This document shows, one piece after another, positions 28,815 to 37,330 of a stretch of 64,000 nt of DNA. Source of the stretch: Nostoc cf. commune SO-36 (GTDB lineage: Bacteria; Cyanobacteriota; Cyanobacteriia; Cyanobacteriales; Nostocaceae). A model generated the notes under the pieces. That model ran no database searches, was not told the DNA's origin, and saw only the letters and a list, made by a program, of their open reading frames with translations. The stretch spans positions 6,694,501-6,758,500 of the forward strand of contig NZ_AP025732.1 in assembly GCF_023734775.1 (NCBI RefSeq), written 5' to 3'. Every line of letters begins with the position of its first letter. The stretch's first letter is position 1. A program made the translations under genes and the position numbers.

Positions 28815-30569
28815 CTACCCGCCTATAGTCCGCGTATAAATTACCTGACTTTGGGAGTCATAGAGGAAAAGGGACAGGTTGGCATTGTCACCAATTACAG
28901 CTAAGGCTTCCCGTAAGATTTGCAAGTGATTGGTAACATCAACGGCAGTATCCGAATTCTCCGAATAAGGATTAGCCGAGTTATTTTGCCTTATTTTGTC
29001 ATACTCAGGTGTTAATCGGACAATAATTCCTGCATCGTCAATGCTAAAGGTGCAAATCCGAATTACATTAATACAGGTTTTATCTAAATCAGTGCGGGTT
29101 TGTTGTAAAGTACTAACAACTTGTAGTTTTTCTTGTGCTTGTTTGAGCGCAGTTGAATAGGGTTCGATGAGAGACTGAGCCTGAGTATAGTACAAGCTAT
29201 CTTGGCGAACTTTTTTAACCGTTTGTAAAGCCTGATCCCAATATGTTGCTGCTGCTTGCCATTGGTTTTGCTGTTCATATACTTTGGCTTGCTTGGCAAT
29301 GGTAAGGGCTTGTTGATAGGTTTTAACAGCTAATCCTTCTTTAGTCGTGCGATCGCGTGCTAATACAAACTTAGGTTTATAATCTACCAAAAGCTTTTGG
29401 GCATCTTGGTATGCAACGCTAGTCCGGGGAATAGTATTCAAGGCATTAATTACCACCAGCCAAGTAGACTGCACTTTTTGCCAGTCATTTATGGATTTAG
29501 CAGTAGCTTCTCGCTTCTCGCCTGCAACGGCTACAGCTTTTGCTGCTGTTAGTTTTTTCAGCCATTTTTCCTCCGTAAATATTTGCTGATTTACAGCATG
29601 CAAACGGACACGGAAATTAAGTAATTTACCCTGTGCCAATCCATAAAGTTCACTACTAGAACTTATAGTTTCTAGTGGCGCTATAGCCTGTCGCCACAAG
29701 TGTTGCCTAGCTTGTAATTCCTCTAGACTATACGCAGGAGTTTGAACTTTTTGTGTCGCTAAAGATGCCGTCTGCAAAGCTTTGACCACTCGGCTGATTT
29801 TTTCTGACCGTCCAGACAAACTTGCTTTTATTTCTTCAGACGCCTGATAATGCGGCGACCAACTAGGAATTACATTCAAGGCTGTACTGGTTGCCGCAAG
29901 TTTCTGTTGTACAGCTACTAATTCTTTTTCAGACCTAGCACGACGTATCAATTGCGGAGATTTTATTTTTAATTGCTCGGCATTTTGTATTTCTTTACAC
30001 TCAGACATTACACAAGGGCGAGTTAATAAGTAAGCACCACAACTTAAAACTAGAGTTCCCACCAAGGCTATAACCAGTAGGATCGGTTTGACTTGAAATC
30101 CTGGCTTTGATGCCGACAAATTCGGCACATCTGCAAACGGATCAAACGCTTCCTCTTGATCAGTCTCATCGATTAACGGAGAATATGTCAGAGATGATGA
30201 GGGGGATAAGTAGGATATTGCTTCCTCATCTCCCCATTCTCCCATTCCCCCATCCCCCCATCCTGCCGTCTGCTTCAATGTCACGAAACATTTGGCATAA
30301 GGGAGTTGTTCACCAAAAACTCTGAGGAAACATTGCACCCTCTGCTCTTTTGGGGGTGCTAGAGACTGAAGTACTTCCTCAATAACTGCAAAAATTAGTT
30401 GAGGATCAACTATTACATCTGATGCATGTTGGGTTAAAATCATCAGCTCGTCTTTATTGACGGCACACTTAACCTCGAAGATTTCAGCCGTTGAAACTTC
30501 TACAAGTAATTGCTCCTGCAAAGTTTTGCCTAAAAGCTGTAAATCTTCCTGCTGGACTGCTACTTTCAT
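28815..30569 (-). CDS. uncharacterised cyanobacterial protein with one transmembrane segment
   Basis: Not recognised as a named family. The start at 30569 (MKVAVQQEDLQLLG) is chosen because GGGAAAG lies just before it; the frame is open to 30656. The protein has 584 residues. Residues 1-110 form an alpha/beta domain (LMILTQHASDVIVDPQLIFA). A low-complexity linker follows, then one membrane segment (ILLVIALVGTLVLSCGAYLL, about residue 170). Residues 200-500 are helical, with repeating AKQAKVYEQQNQWQAAATYW-like units reminiscent of TPR or coiled coil. The C-terminus (DNANLSLFLYDSQSQVIYTR) resembles a small globular domain. The topology suggests a scaffold with a large outer region. Transcription ends at a clear terminator. 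Confidence 0.7.
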   Translation of the reverse strand: MKVAVQQEDLQLLGKTLQEQLLVEVSTAEIFEVKCAVNKDELMILTQHASDVIVDPQLIFAVIEEVLQSLAPPKEQRVQCFLRVFGEQLPYAKCFVTLKQTAGWGDGGMGEWGDEEAISYLSPSSSLTYSPLIDETDQEEAFDPFADVPNLSASKPGFQVKPILLVIALVGTLVLSCGAYLLTRPCVMSECKEIQNAEQLKIKSPQLIRRARSEKELVAVQQKLAATSTALNVIPSWSPHYQASEEIKASLSGRSEKISRVVKALQTASLATQKVQTPAYSLEELQARQHLWRQAIAPLETISSSSELYGLAQGKLLNFRVRLHAVNQQIFTEEKWLKKLTAAKAVAVAGEKREATAKSINDWQKVQSTWLVVINALNTIPRTSVAYQDAQKLLVDYKPKFVLARDRTTKEGLAVKTYQQALTIAKQAKVYEQQNQWQAAATYWDQALQTVKKVRQDSLYYTQAQSLIEPYSTALKQAQEKLQVVSTLQQTRTDLDKTCINVIRICTFSIDDAGIIVRLTPEYDKIRQNNSANPYSENSDTAVDVTNHLQILREALAVIGDNANLSLFLYDSQSQVIYTRTIGG

Positions 30570-31142
30570 AGAGCTTTCCCGCTGAATTTCTATATTGTTT
30601 TGATTATTTTTAAGAGGATGAAATGAACTTTCTCGGTTTATTGAATGCAAATGCACAGTTTAACCAATCACAGCCTAAAAATCTGAACGACCAACTTTCT
30701 AACACAAATTCTGAGTTTTCACCAAAAATTAAAAAAGTAGTTATTGTTCGCAGCGATACATTTTCGTTGTGCTAGATGCAAAATTAAATAATCTGTCTCC
30801 AGGTATAAATATCAAATAAAAAATGGGAATAATAGAGGTTTTCACCATTCCCCGGCATTGTTTCCTGGCAATTAAATTTATAGGAGATACTAAGCAGATG
30901 GGCAATAATAAATTAAACTATGTTACACAATGTAAAATTAGTTAAATTGTCTCTTGGTCAGGGGTTTAGCCCTGAGTACATACCTTTAATTATTCATGCT
31001 TGTTTACTTTCGTAAAAAATTATAGTTACAGACCACTTGTGACCAAATTATCCAAGGGTTAAGAAAACGATGTTATGTCAGAGGGTTTTGACAGAAATGC
31101 TAGTTATCTTCTATGCTGGAAAACTTATTGAGGAGATTAATT

Positions 31143-31232
31143 ATGTGTTGTGGCTTTGGCACAAACAGGTTAGCTGTCGAAATTAATGTACCTCATTTGC
31201 TGAATTCGATAAATTCGAGCCGTGAAAAATAA
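31143..31232 (+). CDS. possible 29-residue small protein
   Basis: The frame starts MCCGFGTNRLAVEINVPHLL and ends after SREK. It is preceded by a strong ribosome site, GAGGAG at 31130-31135, seven bases before the ATG. No family is recognised. It sits 110 bases before the ATP-grasp gene on the same strand and may be a leader or a small protein. The rest of the gap 30570-31341 shows no gene. Confidence 0.4.
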   Translation: MCCGFGTNRLAVEINVPHLLNSINSSREK

Positions 31233-31341
31233 ATTTTTATACCTGCCAAAAGCTAAATTCTGCAATAAAGGTGCTGCAAAATATTAAGACAGGAATCAGC
31301 AGAAACTTGGAAAGTGTCAATAGTAAATATAAGGTGTACCA

Positions 31342-32568
31342 ATGGATTTATTAGAGTATCAAGTTAAAGAATGGTTCGGGAAAATAGGCATTCCGGTATT
31401 GCCTTCTCAACGAATTGACCATCCTACAGATTTGAAACGTTTAAAAATTCGTTTTCCAATTGTACTAAAATCTCAAGTACACGGAGCAGAACGGGCAAAA
31501 GCAGGTGGGGTCAGGTTTGCCCAAACAACTATCGATGCGATCGCAGCTGCTCAAAATATCTTTAATCTACCAATATGGGGCGAATTGCCGGAGGTTGTGC
31601 TGGCAGAATCTCAATACGATGCCAACCAGGAATTTTATCTCGCGGTGGTCTTAGATACTGCTGTCTGCCGACCAGTACTTTTAGGTTGCAAAGAAGCAAA
31701 CATCGATTGGGAATCTGCTGGCGAAAGAATGCATCATGTTGTCGTGGAACAGGAATTTTCGCCATTTTATGCCCGACGACTGGCTTTGAAGATGGGTTTA
31801 CAGGGGGCGCTGATGCAGTCGGTAAGTAGCGTTGTTCAGAAAATGTACCAGTTATTTGTGCAAAAAGACTTGGATTTAGTCGAAATAAATCCCTTGGCAG
31901 TCAGTGCTACTGGTCAAGTTATGGCTCTTAATGGTAAAGTCAGGGTCAATGAACGGTCAATCAAGCGTCATCCCGACCTTGCCGAGATGGCAGCAAAAAT
32001 TATTAGCCGTAATACCAGTACTGGAATCAATGGTATATTGGGCGATTGGGATGGTGTAGAAATGCATGGGAAAATCGGTATTTTAGGTAATGGTACTGGT
32101 TCAGTCATGGCAACTCTGGATTTAGTCGCTAATGCTGGTGGCAATCCAGGTGTTTGCTTGAATCTACGTCATGCTTTCCTTACAGATACTAAACCAACTA
32201 CCTTCCGCGATCGCCTAGAGACAGGTTTGAAAATGCTGGAGGCTGATAAAAGCATTCAAGTAATCCTAATTAACTTTCTAGGTAATATTCCTCAAACTGA
32301 GGAAGTAGCTGAAGTTATAGCCAAATTTGTGCAGCAAGACAGCAGCGAACTTAAATCACAGATTGTGCATTCTAATGGTATTAAAAGTAGGCGAGAACTG
32401 AAGTTTTCACCTTTGGTTGTCCGTCTTGCTGGTTCTGAATTTAATGCTGCTAGAAAATATTTAACAACGCTAAAAACCCACAGCGATGCATTACTTGTGG
32501 TAGAAAACTTAGATGAGGCAGTAGAAGCAGCAGTTCGTCTTGCTAAACCAACCGTTAGTAAGAAGTAG
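31342..32568 (+). CDS. succinyl-CoA synthetase beta-like ATP-grasp protein
   Basis: A 408-residue homologue of the beta subunit of succinate-CoA ligase (ADP- or GDP-forming). The ATP-grasp domain shows FPIVLKSQVHGAERAKAGGV (about 39-58) and DLDLVEINPLAV. The C-terminal CoA-ligase domain has IGILGNGTGSVMATLDLV. The canonical AGGRGKAGGVK loop and the GNGAGLVM region are altered, and the end of the protein diverges. ATG 31342 has AAGGTG seven bases upstream. It is followed by the alpha-like gene after 90 bases, as in sucCD operons. Whether it makes succinyl-CoA is doubtful (see the partner). Confidence 0.78.
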   Translation: MDLLEYQVKEWFGKIGIPVLPSQRIDHPTDLKRLKIRFPIVLKSQVHGAERAKAGGVRFAQTTIDAIAAAQNIFNLPIWGELPEVVLAESQYDANQEFYLAVVLDTAVCRPVLLGCKEANIDWESAGERMHHVVVEQEFSPFYARRLALKMGLQGALMQSVSSVVQKMYQLFVQKDLDLVEINPLAVSATGQVMALNGKVRVNERSIKRHPDLAEMAAKIISRNTSTGINGILGDWDGVEMHGKIGILGNGTGSVMATLDLVANAGGNPGVCLNLRHAFLTDTKPTTFRDRLETGLKMLEADKSIQVILINFLGNIPQTEEVAEVIAKFVQQDSSELKSQIVHSNGIKSRRELKFSPLVVRLAGSEFNAARKYLTTLKTHSDALLVVENLDEAVEAAVRLAKPTVSKK

Positions 32569-32658
32569 TAAAAATTGAATCAATACGACAGTGCAAACTT
32601 GTCGTTTTTATGCCCAGTATTCCAAGGCACTGGGTTGTTAAACTTAAGGTAATTTTTT

Positions 32659-33540
32659 ATGAACTTAACGCCAGAGAGTAAAGTCTTAATTCAAGGCTTT
32701 TGTGAATTTATATCAAGCACTCATGTTGCTCAAATGCAAGCTTATGGCACGAATTTGGTAGCTGGTGTTAATCCTGGATGTGGCGGACAGGAACTGCATG
32801 GACTGCCAGTATTTGACTTAGTAGAAGAAGTAATAGAACAATTTGGGACAATTGACACAACAATTATCTGTGTTGACCCTTACGACGTGTTAGATGCGGC
32901 ATTAGAAGCGATCGCGTCTCATATTCGCCAGATTATTATTATCACTGGTGGCGTGCCACCTTTAGATATGGTGCAATTACTCCGCAAAGCCGAAGCCTGT
33001 GAAACTTTGGTAATCGGGCCAAACAGTCCGGGGATCATTGTACCGGGAAAAATTCTCTTAGGGACTCAACCTAGCGAATTTTATACCCCTGGGACAGTGG
33101 GGATCGTCAGTCGTAGCAGCACACTCACCTACGAAATTGCCTACGAATTAACAAAAGCAGGTTTAGGGCAGTCGATTAGTGTCAGTATTGGTAGTGATGC
33201 GATCGTTGGTTCCTCCTTTCTGCAATGGCTGCAAATTCTCGATGAGGATGAAACTACAGAGGCGATCGTTTTAGTCGGTCAACCTGGTGGTGGTAGTGAA
33301 GAAGCAGCAGCGCGGTACATTACTGAGGCAATTGATAAACCAGTAATTGCCTATATTGCAGGCCGACTTGCACCACCAGGAAAAACTTGGCGACAAACCG
33401 GGACTTTAGCAACGGTTATCGGACGCGATCCTAATTTTGGCACAGCCCAAAGTAAATTAGCTGCTTTAAAAGAAGCGCAAGTTCCAGTAGCGGAACGCCC
33501 TTCTCTAATTCCCCAATTATTGAGAAAAGAGATTAACTAA
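32659..33540 (+). CDS. succinyl-CoA synthetase alpha-like protein lacking the catalytic histidine
   Basis: A 293-residue homologue of the alpha subunit of succinate-CoA ligase. The CoA-binding Rossmann part (VLIQGF...LVAGVNPGCGGQE) and PNSPGIIVPGKILLGTQP are family-like, as is VGIVSRSSTLTYEIAYELT. The active site differs: where SucD has GEIGG it reads GQPGG (Gln207), and where it has the phosphohistidine in GKRMGHAGA it reads GKTWRQTGTLA (Gln246/Thr247). The usual phospho-transfer chemistry should therefore not work. It probably forms a complex with the upstream beta-like protein. The true reaction is unknown. Confidence 0.78.
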   Translation: MNLTPESKVLIQGFCEFISSTHVAQMQAYGTNLVAGVNPGCGGQELHGLPVFDLVEEVIEQFGTIDTTIICVDPYDVLDAALEAIASHIRQIIIITGGVPPLDMVQLLRKAEACETLVIGPNSPGIIVPGKILLGTQPSEFYTPGTVGIVSRSSTLTYEIAYELTKAGLGQSISVSIGSDAIVGSSFLQWLQILDEDETTEAIVLVGQPGGGSEEAAARYITEAIDKPVIAYIAGRLAPPGKTWRQTGTLATVIGRDPNFGTAQSKLAALKEAQVPVAERPSLIPQLLRKEIN

Positions 33541-33625
33541 TTACTAATTCGTAATTCGTAATTGAATTCTTAACTACGAATTACGTTAGCGTAGCGGGGC
33601 GAAGCCCATTACGAACTACGAACTA
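33541..33625. repeat. inverted ATTCGTAATT/AATTACGAA-type repeat
   Basis: ATTCGTAATTCGTAATT near 33546 and AACTACGAATTACG near 33572 can pair. A short GCGTAGCGGGGCGAAGCCC insert lies between this and a second TTACGAACTACG block. It is a common Nostoc dispersed repeat downstream of genes. Confidence 0.5.
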
Positions 33626-33630
33626 TTTGG

Positions 33631-33732
33631 TCAGTCTTGGGAACGATTTTGAGGGAATAGGTAGGCGATCGCAGCGTAACCTGAAAGACTGAGTAAACCA
33701 ACCAAAAAAGCAGCTAAAACAAAAGTAGACAT
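33631..33732 (-). CDS. 33-residue single-pass membrane protein
   Basis: The frame starts at 33732 and encodes MSTFVLAAFLVGLLSLSGYA followed by a short hydrophilic tail, FPQNRSQD. It has one clean transmembrane helix (about 4-24) and a typical size for the small subunits of thylakoid complexes, but it does not match a PsaX, PsbX, PetN or similar sequence I can recall. It could be a minor photosystem, cytochrome or NDH subunit, or an unrelated peptide. A HIP1 site lies within it. Confidence 0.5.
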   Translation of the reverse strand: MSTFVLAAFLVGLLSLSGYAAIAYLFPQNRSQD

Positions 33733-33868
33733 AATTTTATACTCAATGCAATTCCCAAATCTCAGCATCCATCAACAAACCAAGATTTGGGATATTTTCA
33801 AATTAGCAATTGGGTATGACACAGCCGTGACTACCTTGTGTCAATCCCTGGGATCTCAAGGTATTGTC

Positions 33869-34957
33869 TCAAGCCAAAGGCAGAAAAAACCGAAACGTAC
33901 TGCCAACTCCCAACTCGCTTTCTACCTGAATTTTGCCGCCTTGTAATTCAATCAAACGTCGGGAAATAGTTAAGCCAATACCAGTACCCCCCGAATGGCG
34001 ATCGCGCGATTGGTCGGCTCGCCAGAAGCGCTCAAACACATCAGGTAAATTTTCTGGAGCGATACCAATACCTGTATCCACAACCGCAATCCAGAGTTGA
34101 GATGCTTCAGTCCCAGCACGAATAGTAATTGAACCTTCATTTGTATAATGCACTGCGTTACCTAACAGATTAACCAACACCTGTTCTGTGCGGTCAATAT
34201 CTGCCAATACAGGAGGCAACAGAGATGGACATTGCAATACCAAAACTGGCCCATCTTCCAACAGCTGGTCAGTGAATTTCTCCACTAATGACTCTAACAA
34301 CGGACGCAGATTTACCCGTTGTATATTAATTGGCAAATAACCAGCTTCTGCCTTAGACAATTCTTGTAAATCGTTCACCAACCGTTCTAAGCGTCTAGTT
34401 TCTTTAGCTAAACGCCGATAAATTTCAGGAGACGCTTCAATTTCCCCATCAGCCAGTTCTTCCAAGTAACCGCGCACCACTGTTAACGGAGTCCGTAATT
34501 CATGAGTCATGTCTCCAATCACTTCTCGCCGCCGCGCTTCAACCCCTTCTAAACTGGCTGCCATCCGGTTGAAACTAGCACCCAGTCTATTAAGTTCTGG
34601 AATGTCAGACAGAGGTAATCGTGCATCCATCTGACCAGCAGCAAATTTTTGGGTGATTTGTTCCATCTCCGTCAAGCGTTGCATAATCCGTCTAGACACC
34701 CAGTAACTCAATCCTCCAGCTGCGGTGCTACCAACTAAGACTGACCAAATAGTGCTTCGCTGCCAAGCAAATTCAAATCCTGTAACCAATTTAGTACGAA
34801 CATTGATTAAGTTGAACCCCTGATTTTCTAATCGTTCCAAATGCAAGATAAACAAGTGAGGGGAAGAGATTTTGCTGATGCTTACCAGACTAGCTAACCC
34901 TACAATCATTACTATTAAGTGGGAGAAAAATAGGCGTCCTCTCAGCCCCATCTTCAT
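33869..34957 (-). CDS. sensor histidine kinase (HAMP-HisKA-HATPase)
   Basis: A 362-residue membrane kinase. TM1 is at about 9-28, TM2 at about 72-90 (WSVLVGSTAAGGLSYW), with a short outer loop of about 40 residues between them. HAMP follows (about 90-142), HisKA has His152 in MTHELRTPLTVVRGYL, and HATPase has NLLGNAVHYTNEGSI (N box), VDTGIGIAPENLPDVFERF and GGTGIGLTISRRLIE (G boxes). It starts five bases after the stop of the response regulator gene, so the pair is co-transcribed. The signal is not known; the short sensor loop suggests membrane or intramembrane sensing. Confidence 0.92.
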   Translation of the reverse strand: MKMGLRGRLFFSHLIVMIVGLASLVSISKISSPHLFILHLERLENQGFNLINVRTKLVTGFEFAWQRSTIWSVLVGSTAAGGLSYWVSRRIMQRLTEMEQITQKFAAGQMDARLPLSDIPELNRLGASFNRMAASLEGVEARRREVIGDMTHELRTPLTVVRGYLEELADGEIEASPEIYRRLAKETRRLERLVNDLQELSKAEAGYLPINIQRVNLRPLLESLVEKFTDQLLEDGPVLVLQCPSLLPPVLADIDRTEQVLVNLLGNAVHYTNEGSITIRAGTEASQLWIAVVDTGIGIAPENLPDVFERFWRADQSRDRHSGGTGIGLTISRRLIELQGGKIQVESELGVGSTFRFFLPLA

Positions 34958-34962
34958 AACAT

Positions 34963-35673
34963 TTACGCTACCAAAGGATCTTCAAATTTATAGCCAACCC
35001 CAACAACAGTTTTAATAAAAGTAGGATTTGCCGAATCAGGCTCAATCTTTTTTCGCAACCGAGCTACATGAGTATCTACCACTCGTTCATCGCCAAAAAA
35101 GTTATCTCCCCAAAGTTTATCAATTAGTTGAGTGCGGTTCCAAACTCGACCAGGATTGCTCACAAAGGTAGTTAGCAAGTTAAATTCTAGGGTAGTTAAG
35201 TCCAAAATCTCAACTTCCTGAGAATCCATCTGACGACTGGCAGTGCGCTGGTCTACATCGACAATAAAGTGTTGGGTACGATTGACTTGATGTTGTCCTC
35301 CTTGGCGGAGGCTACGCCGCAATAGTGCCCGTACCCTAGCTACCAACTCTCTAGGGCTAAAGGGTTTAACCATGTAATCATCAGCACCAGTAGATAAACC
35401 AATGACGCGATCAATTTCCTCACCCTTAGCCGTGAGCATCAAAATATAAGGATCTTTTGCACCTGGTTTCTGGCGAATTCGGGCACAAACTTCCAGCCCA
35501 TCTAAACCAGGAATCATTAAATCTAAAATGATTAAATCCGGTGGTTGCTCCTGAAACATCCGCAAAGCATTGATGCCATCTCGCGTAGTGCGACAAAAAA
35601 ATCCTTCTTTTTCTAAAGAGAGTTCAATTAAATGAGCAATTTCTGGCTCATCTTCAACTATTAAAATATCCAT
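34963..35673 (-). CDS. OmpR/PhoB-family response regulator
   Basis: A 236-residue regulator. The receiver domain (2-118) has Asp8, phospho-acceptor Asp51 in LIILDLMIPGLDG and Lys in YMVKPFSPRE. A winged-helix DNA-binding domain follows (about 140-232: LTTLEFNLLTTFVSNPGRVW; RVVDTHVARLRKKIEPD; VVGVGYKF). The linker LRRSLRQGGQHQ is encoded by a GGCGTAGCCTCCGCC-type repeat sequence, perhaps an old repeat insertion. It is the first gene of the two-gene operon with the kinase. Target genes are unknown. Confidence 0.92.
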   Translation of the reverse strand: MDILIVEDEPEIAHLIELSLEKEGFFCRTTRDGINALRMFQEQPPDLIILDLMIPGLDGLEVCARIRQKPGAKDPYILMLTAKGEEIDRVIGLSTGADDYMVKPFSPRELVARVRALLRRSLRQGGQHQVNRTQHFIVDVDQRTASRQMDSQEVEILDLTTLEFNLLTTFVSNPGRVWNRTQLIDKLWGDNFFGDERVVDTHVARLRKKIEPDSANPTFIKTVVGVGYKFEDPLVA

Positions 35674-35781
35674 TTCAATATACGGTCGAGCAAAATAGGC
35701 AGATGGGATTGGGGACTAGGACGGATATGGATGGGGATTTAAACCCCACCCAATCTGATAACCGATAAACCTTTTATAAGA

Positions 35782-36060
35782 AGAATTCAGAAATCAGGAG
35801 TCAGAAAAAAGCCATGAATTCTGTACGAGTGGTTGATAGCGCAGCGTATACCCTTCGGGATGCTTCGCTTAGAGCGAGTCCGCGTACCCTTACAGGGAAG
35901 CAAGCTACGCTTTTAGCGTCTCGTAGAGAGCGTCTGAATATTGGTTTAAAACCTTGCCCGCAAGTGGCGCGAAAAGAATTAAAGTATTCCTCCTAATTAA
36001 AACTTCATCCCTTCATGGGTGGAGTATTCTGACTCCTGTATTCTGACTCCTGACTCCTGT
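35782..36060. mobile_element. MITE-like dispersed element (copy 2 of 3)
   Basis: Left end GAATTCAGAAATCAGGAGTC and right end TTCTGACTCCTGACTCCTG are inverted relatives. The inside contains nested repeats such as TCTCGTAGAGAG and GCGAGTCCGCG. No protein is likely. Confidence 0.65.
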
Positions 36061-36113
36061 TTATAAGCTTGCAATAGCTCAGTATAGATTTCGATAGATT
36101 TGAAATAGGCTAT

Positions 36114-36812
36114 TTAAAGATTTGAATTGGAAGGCGTGCGATAACTATAGCCAAGATTAGAATCTTTTTGAATGTATGTTTTAATACTATCGAGATCAAT
36201 GAAGCAGTCAGCAACATCAATCAAACTTTCACTAGTCGTTGTTTGCAGGCTGACCACTTCTACCCGAACCCCCATTCTGCTGACGGCGTTCACAGCGTAA
36301 GCTAAGTCCCCATCTCCACTAACTAAAACGGCAGTGTCATAATAAGGAGCTAAAGTGATCATGTCTACAGCAATTTCTACGTTCAGATTTGACTTTTTGA
36401 AATTCTCTGCTGCTAGAACAAGCTCTTTTGCCACTACACGATAGCCATTACGACGCATCCACAATAGAAAACCCTGTTGCTTTTCATTGCTGAGATCAAC
36501 CCCAGTATAAAAGAAAGCACGCAATAGTCTAGAACCGTTAGTTAAATGACAAAGCAATTTCACATAGTCAATTTCTATACCCAACTGTAAAGCTGTATGA
36601 AATAGGTTTAAGCCATCAATAAAAATAGCAACTCGACCACGATTCAAGCTATTGAAAATCGAATCATCAGGTGCAGTATCATGCATCTTCTTAGTATCTT
36701 TACCTTTGACAGCACTATCACTCAAATTTTGCCCTTGCCAATTGGGTTTAGCTTTAAGTATTTTAGGTTCCTTAAATTCATTTCTTTGTTTGCTAAAATT
36801 AGTTATAATCAT
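36114..36812 (-). CDS. NYN domain protein (LabA/DUF88)
   Basis: A 232-residue protein with a PIN-like NYN ribonuclease fold at about 57-215. Metal-binding acidic motifs are FIDGLNLFHTAL (Asp) and VLVSGDGDLAYAVN (Asp-x-Asp). VEIAVDMITLAPYYDTAV is a third conserved segment. The cyanobacterial LabA group has been linked to circadian output in Synechococcus. The first 55 residues are hydrophilic and probably disordered. The gene stands alone, with 300 bases of repeat sequence downstream. RNase activity is inferred from the fold only. Confidence 0.82.
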   Translation of the reverse strand: MIITNFSKQRNEFKEPKILKAKPNWQGQNLSDSAVKGKDTKKMHDTAPDDSIFNSLNRGRVAIFIDGLNLFHTALQLGIEIDYVKLLCHLTNGSRLLRAFFYTGVDLSNEKQQGFLLWMRRNGYRVVAKELVLAAENFKKSNLNVEIAVDMITLAPYYDTAVLVSGDGDLAYAVNAVSRMGVRVEVVSLQTTTSESLIDVADCFIDLDSIKTYIQKDSNLGYSYRTPSNSNL

Positions 36813-37290
36813 TGATACCTCTGATTTTAAAATTGGAAAAAGTTTTGAGTAAATTGTCTATAGTATAGTCTGTGCTGATTTATAAACCTACTAGGTAATG
36901 GTATTAAGTCACTAGATGCAAATAAACTTAACTGTCGCTAAACAGAATTAAAAGTAGGCGAACCAAGGGTTTGTCATCTTTGTCAGGGTGGGTTGAACAA
37001 GATATTACCTATGCCCACAGATATGTTAATCTTTACCTACCGAGACAGCAAGAGTCTGGAAAAAATAAATCTTTTGTTCAAGTAGGAACAATAAGCTGGG
37101 AACCTCATCTATCTATATTTTATTTTACCTCTGTATTTTAATAACCTTATAGATCAAATACTGGCAAAATTAGAAGCACTAACAATGTAATGTGCGATGC
37201 CTGCGGCGGGCTACGCCAAAATACCTCAAAAGCTAGGTTGTACTAAAATATTTAAGTAATATTTAATGTAATAAGCACTGACGAAAATAT
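36813..37290. other. gap with a dispersed repeat
   Basis: A GCGATGCCTGCGGCGGGCTA repeat lies near 37194. Otherwise it is AT-rich with no plausible gene. Confidence 0.4.
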
Positions 37291-37292
37291 TA

Positions 37293-37324
37293 GATTCCCG
37301 ACTTTTTGAAAGAAGTCGGGAATC
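37293..37324 (-). terminator. hairpin past desB
   Basis: GATTCCCGACTT (37293-37304) pairs perfectly with AAGTCGGGAATC (37313-37324) around an 8-base loop. It lies just past the desB stop on the minus strand. The following bases are AT-rich but lack a long T run, so it is a probable, not a certain, terminator. Confidence 0.65.
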
Positions 37325-37330
37325 TGAGTC

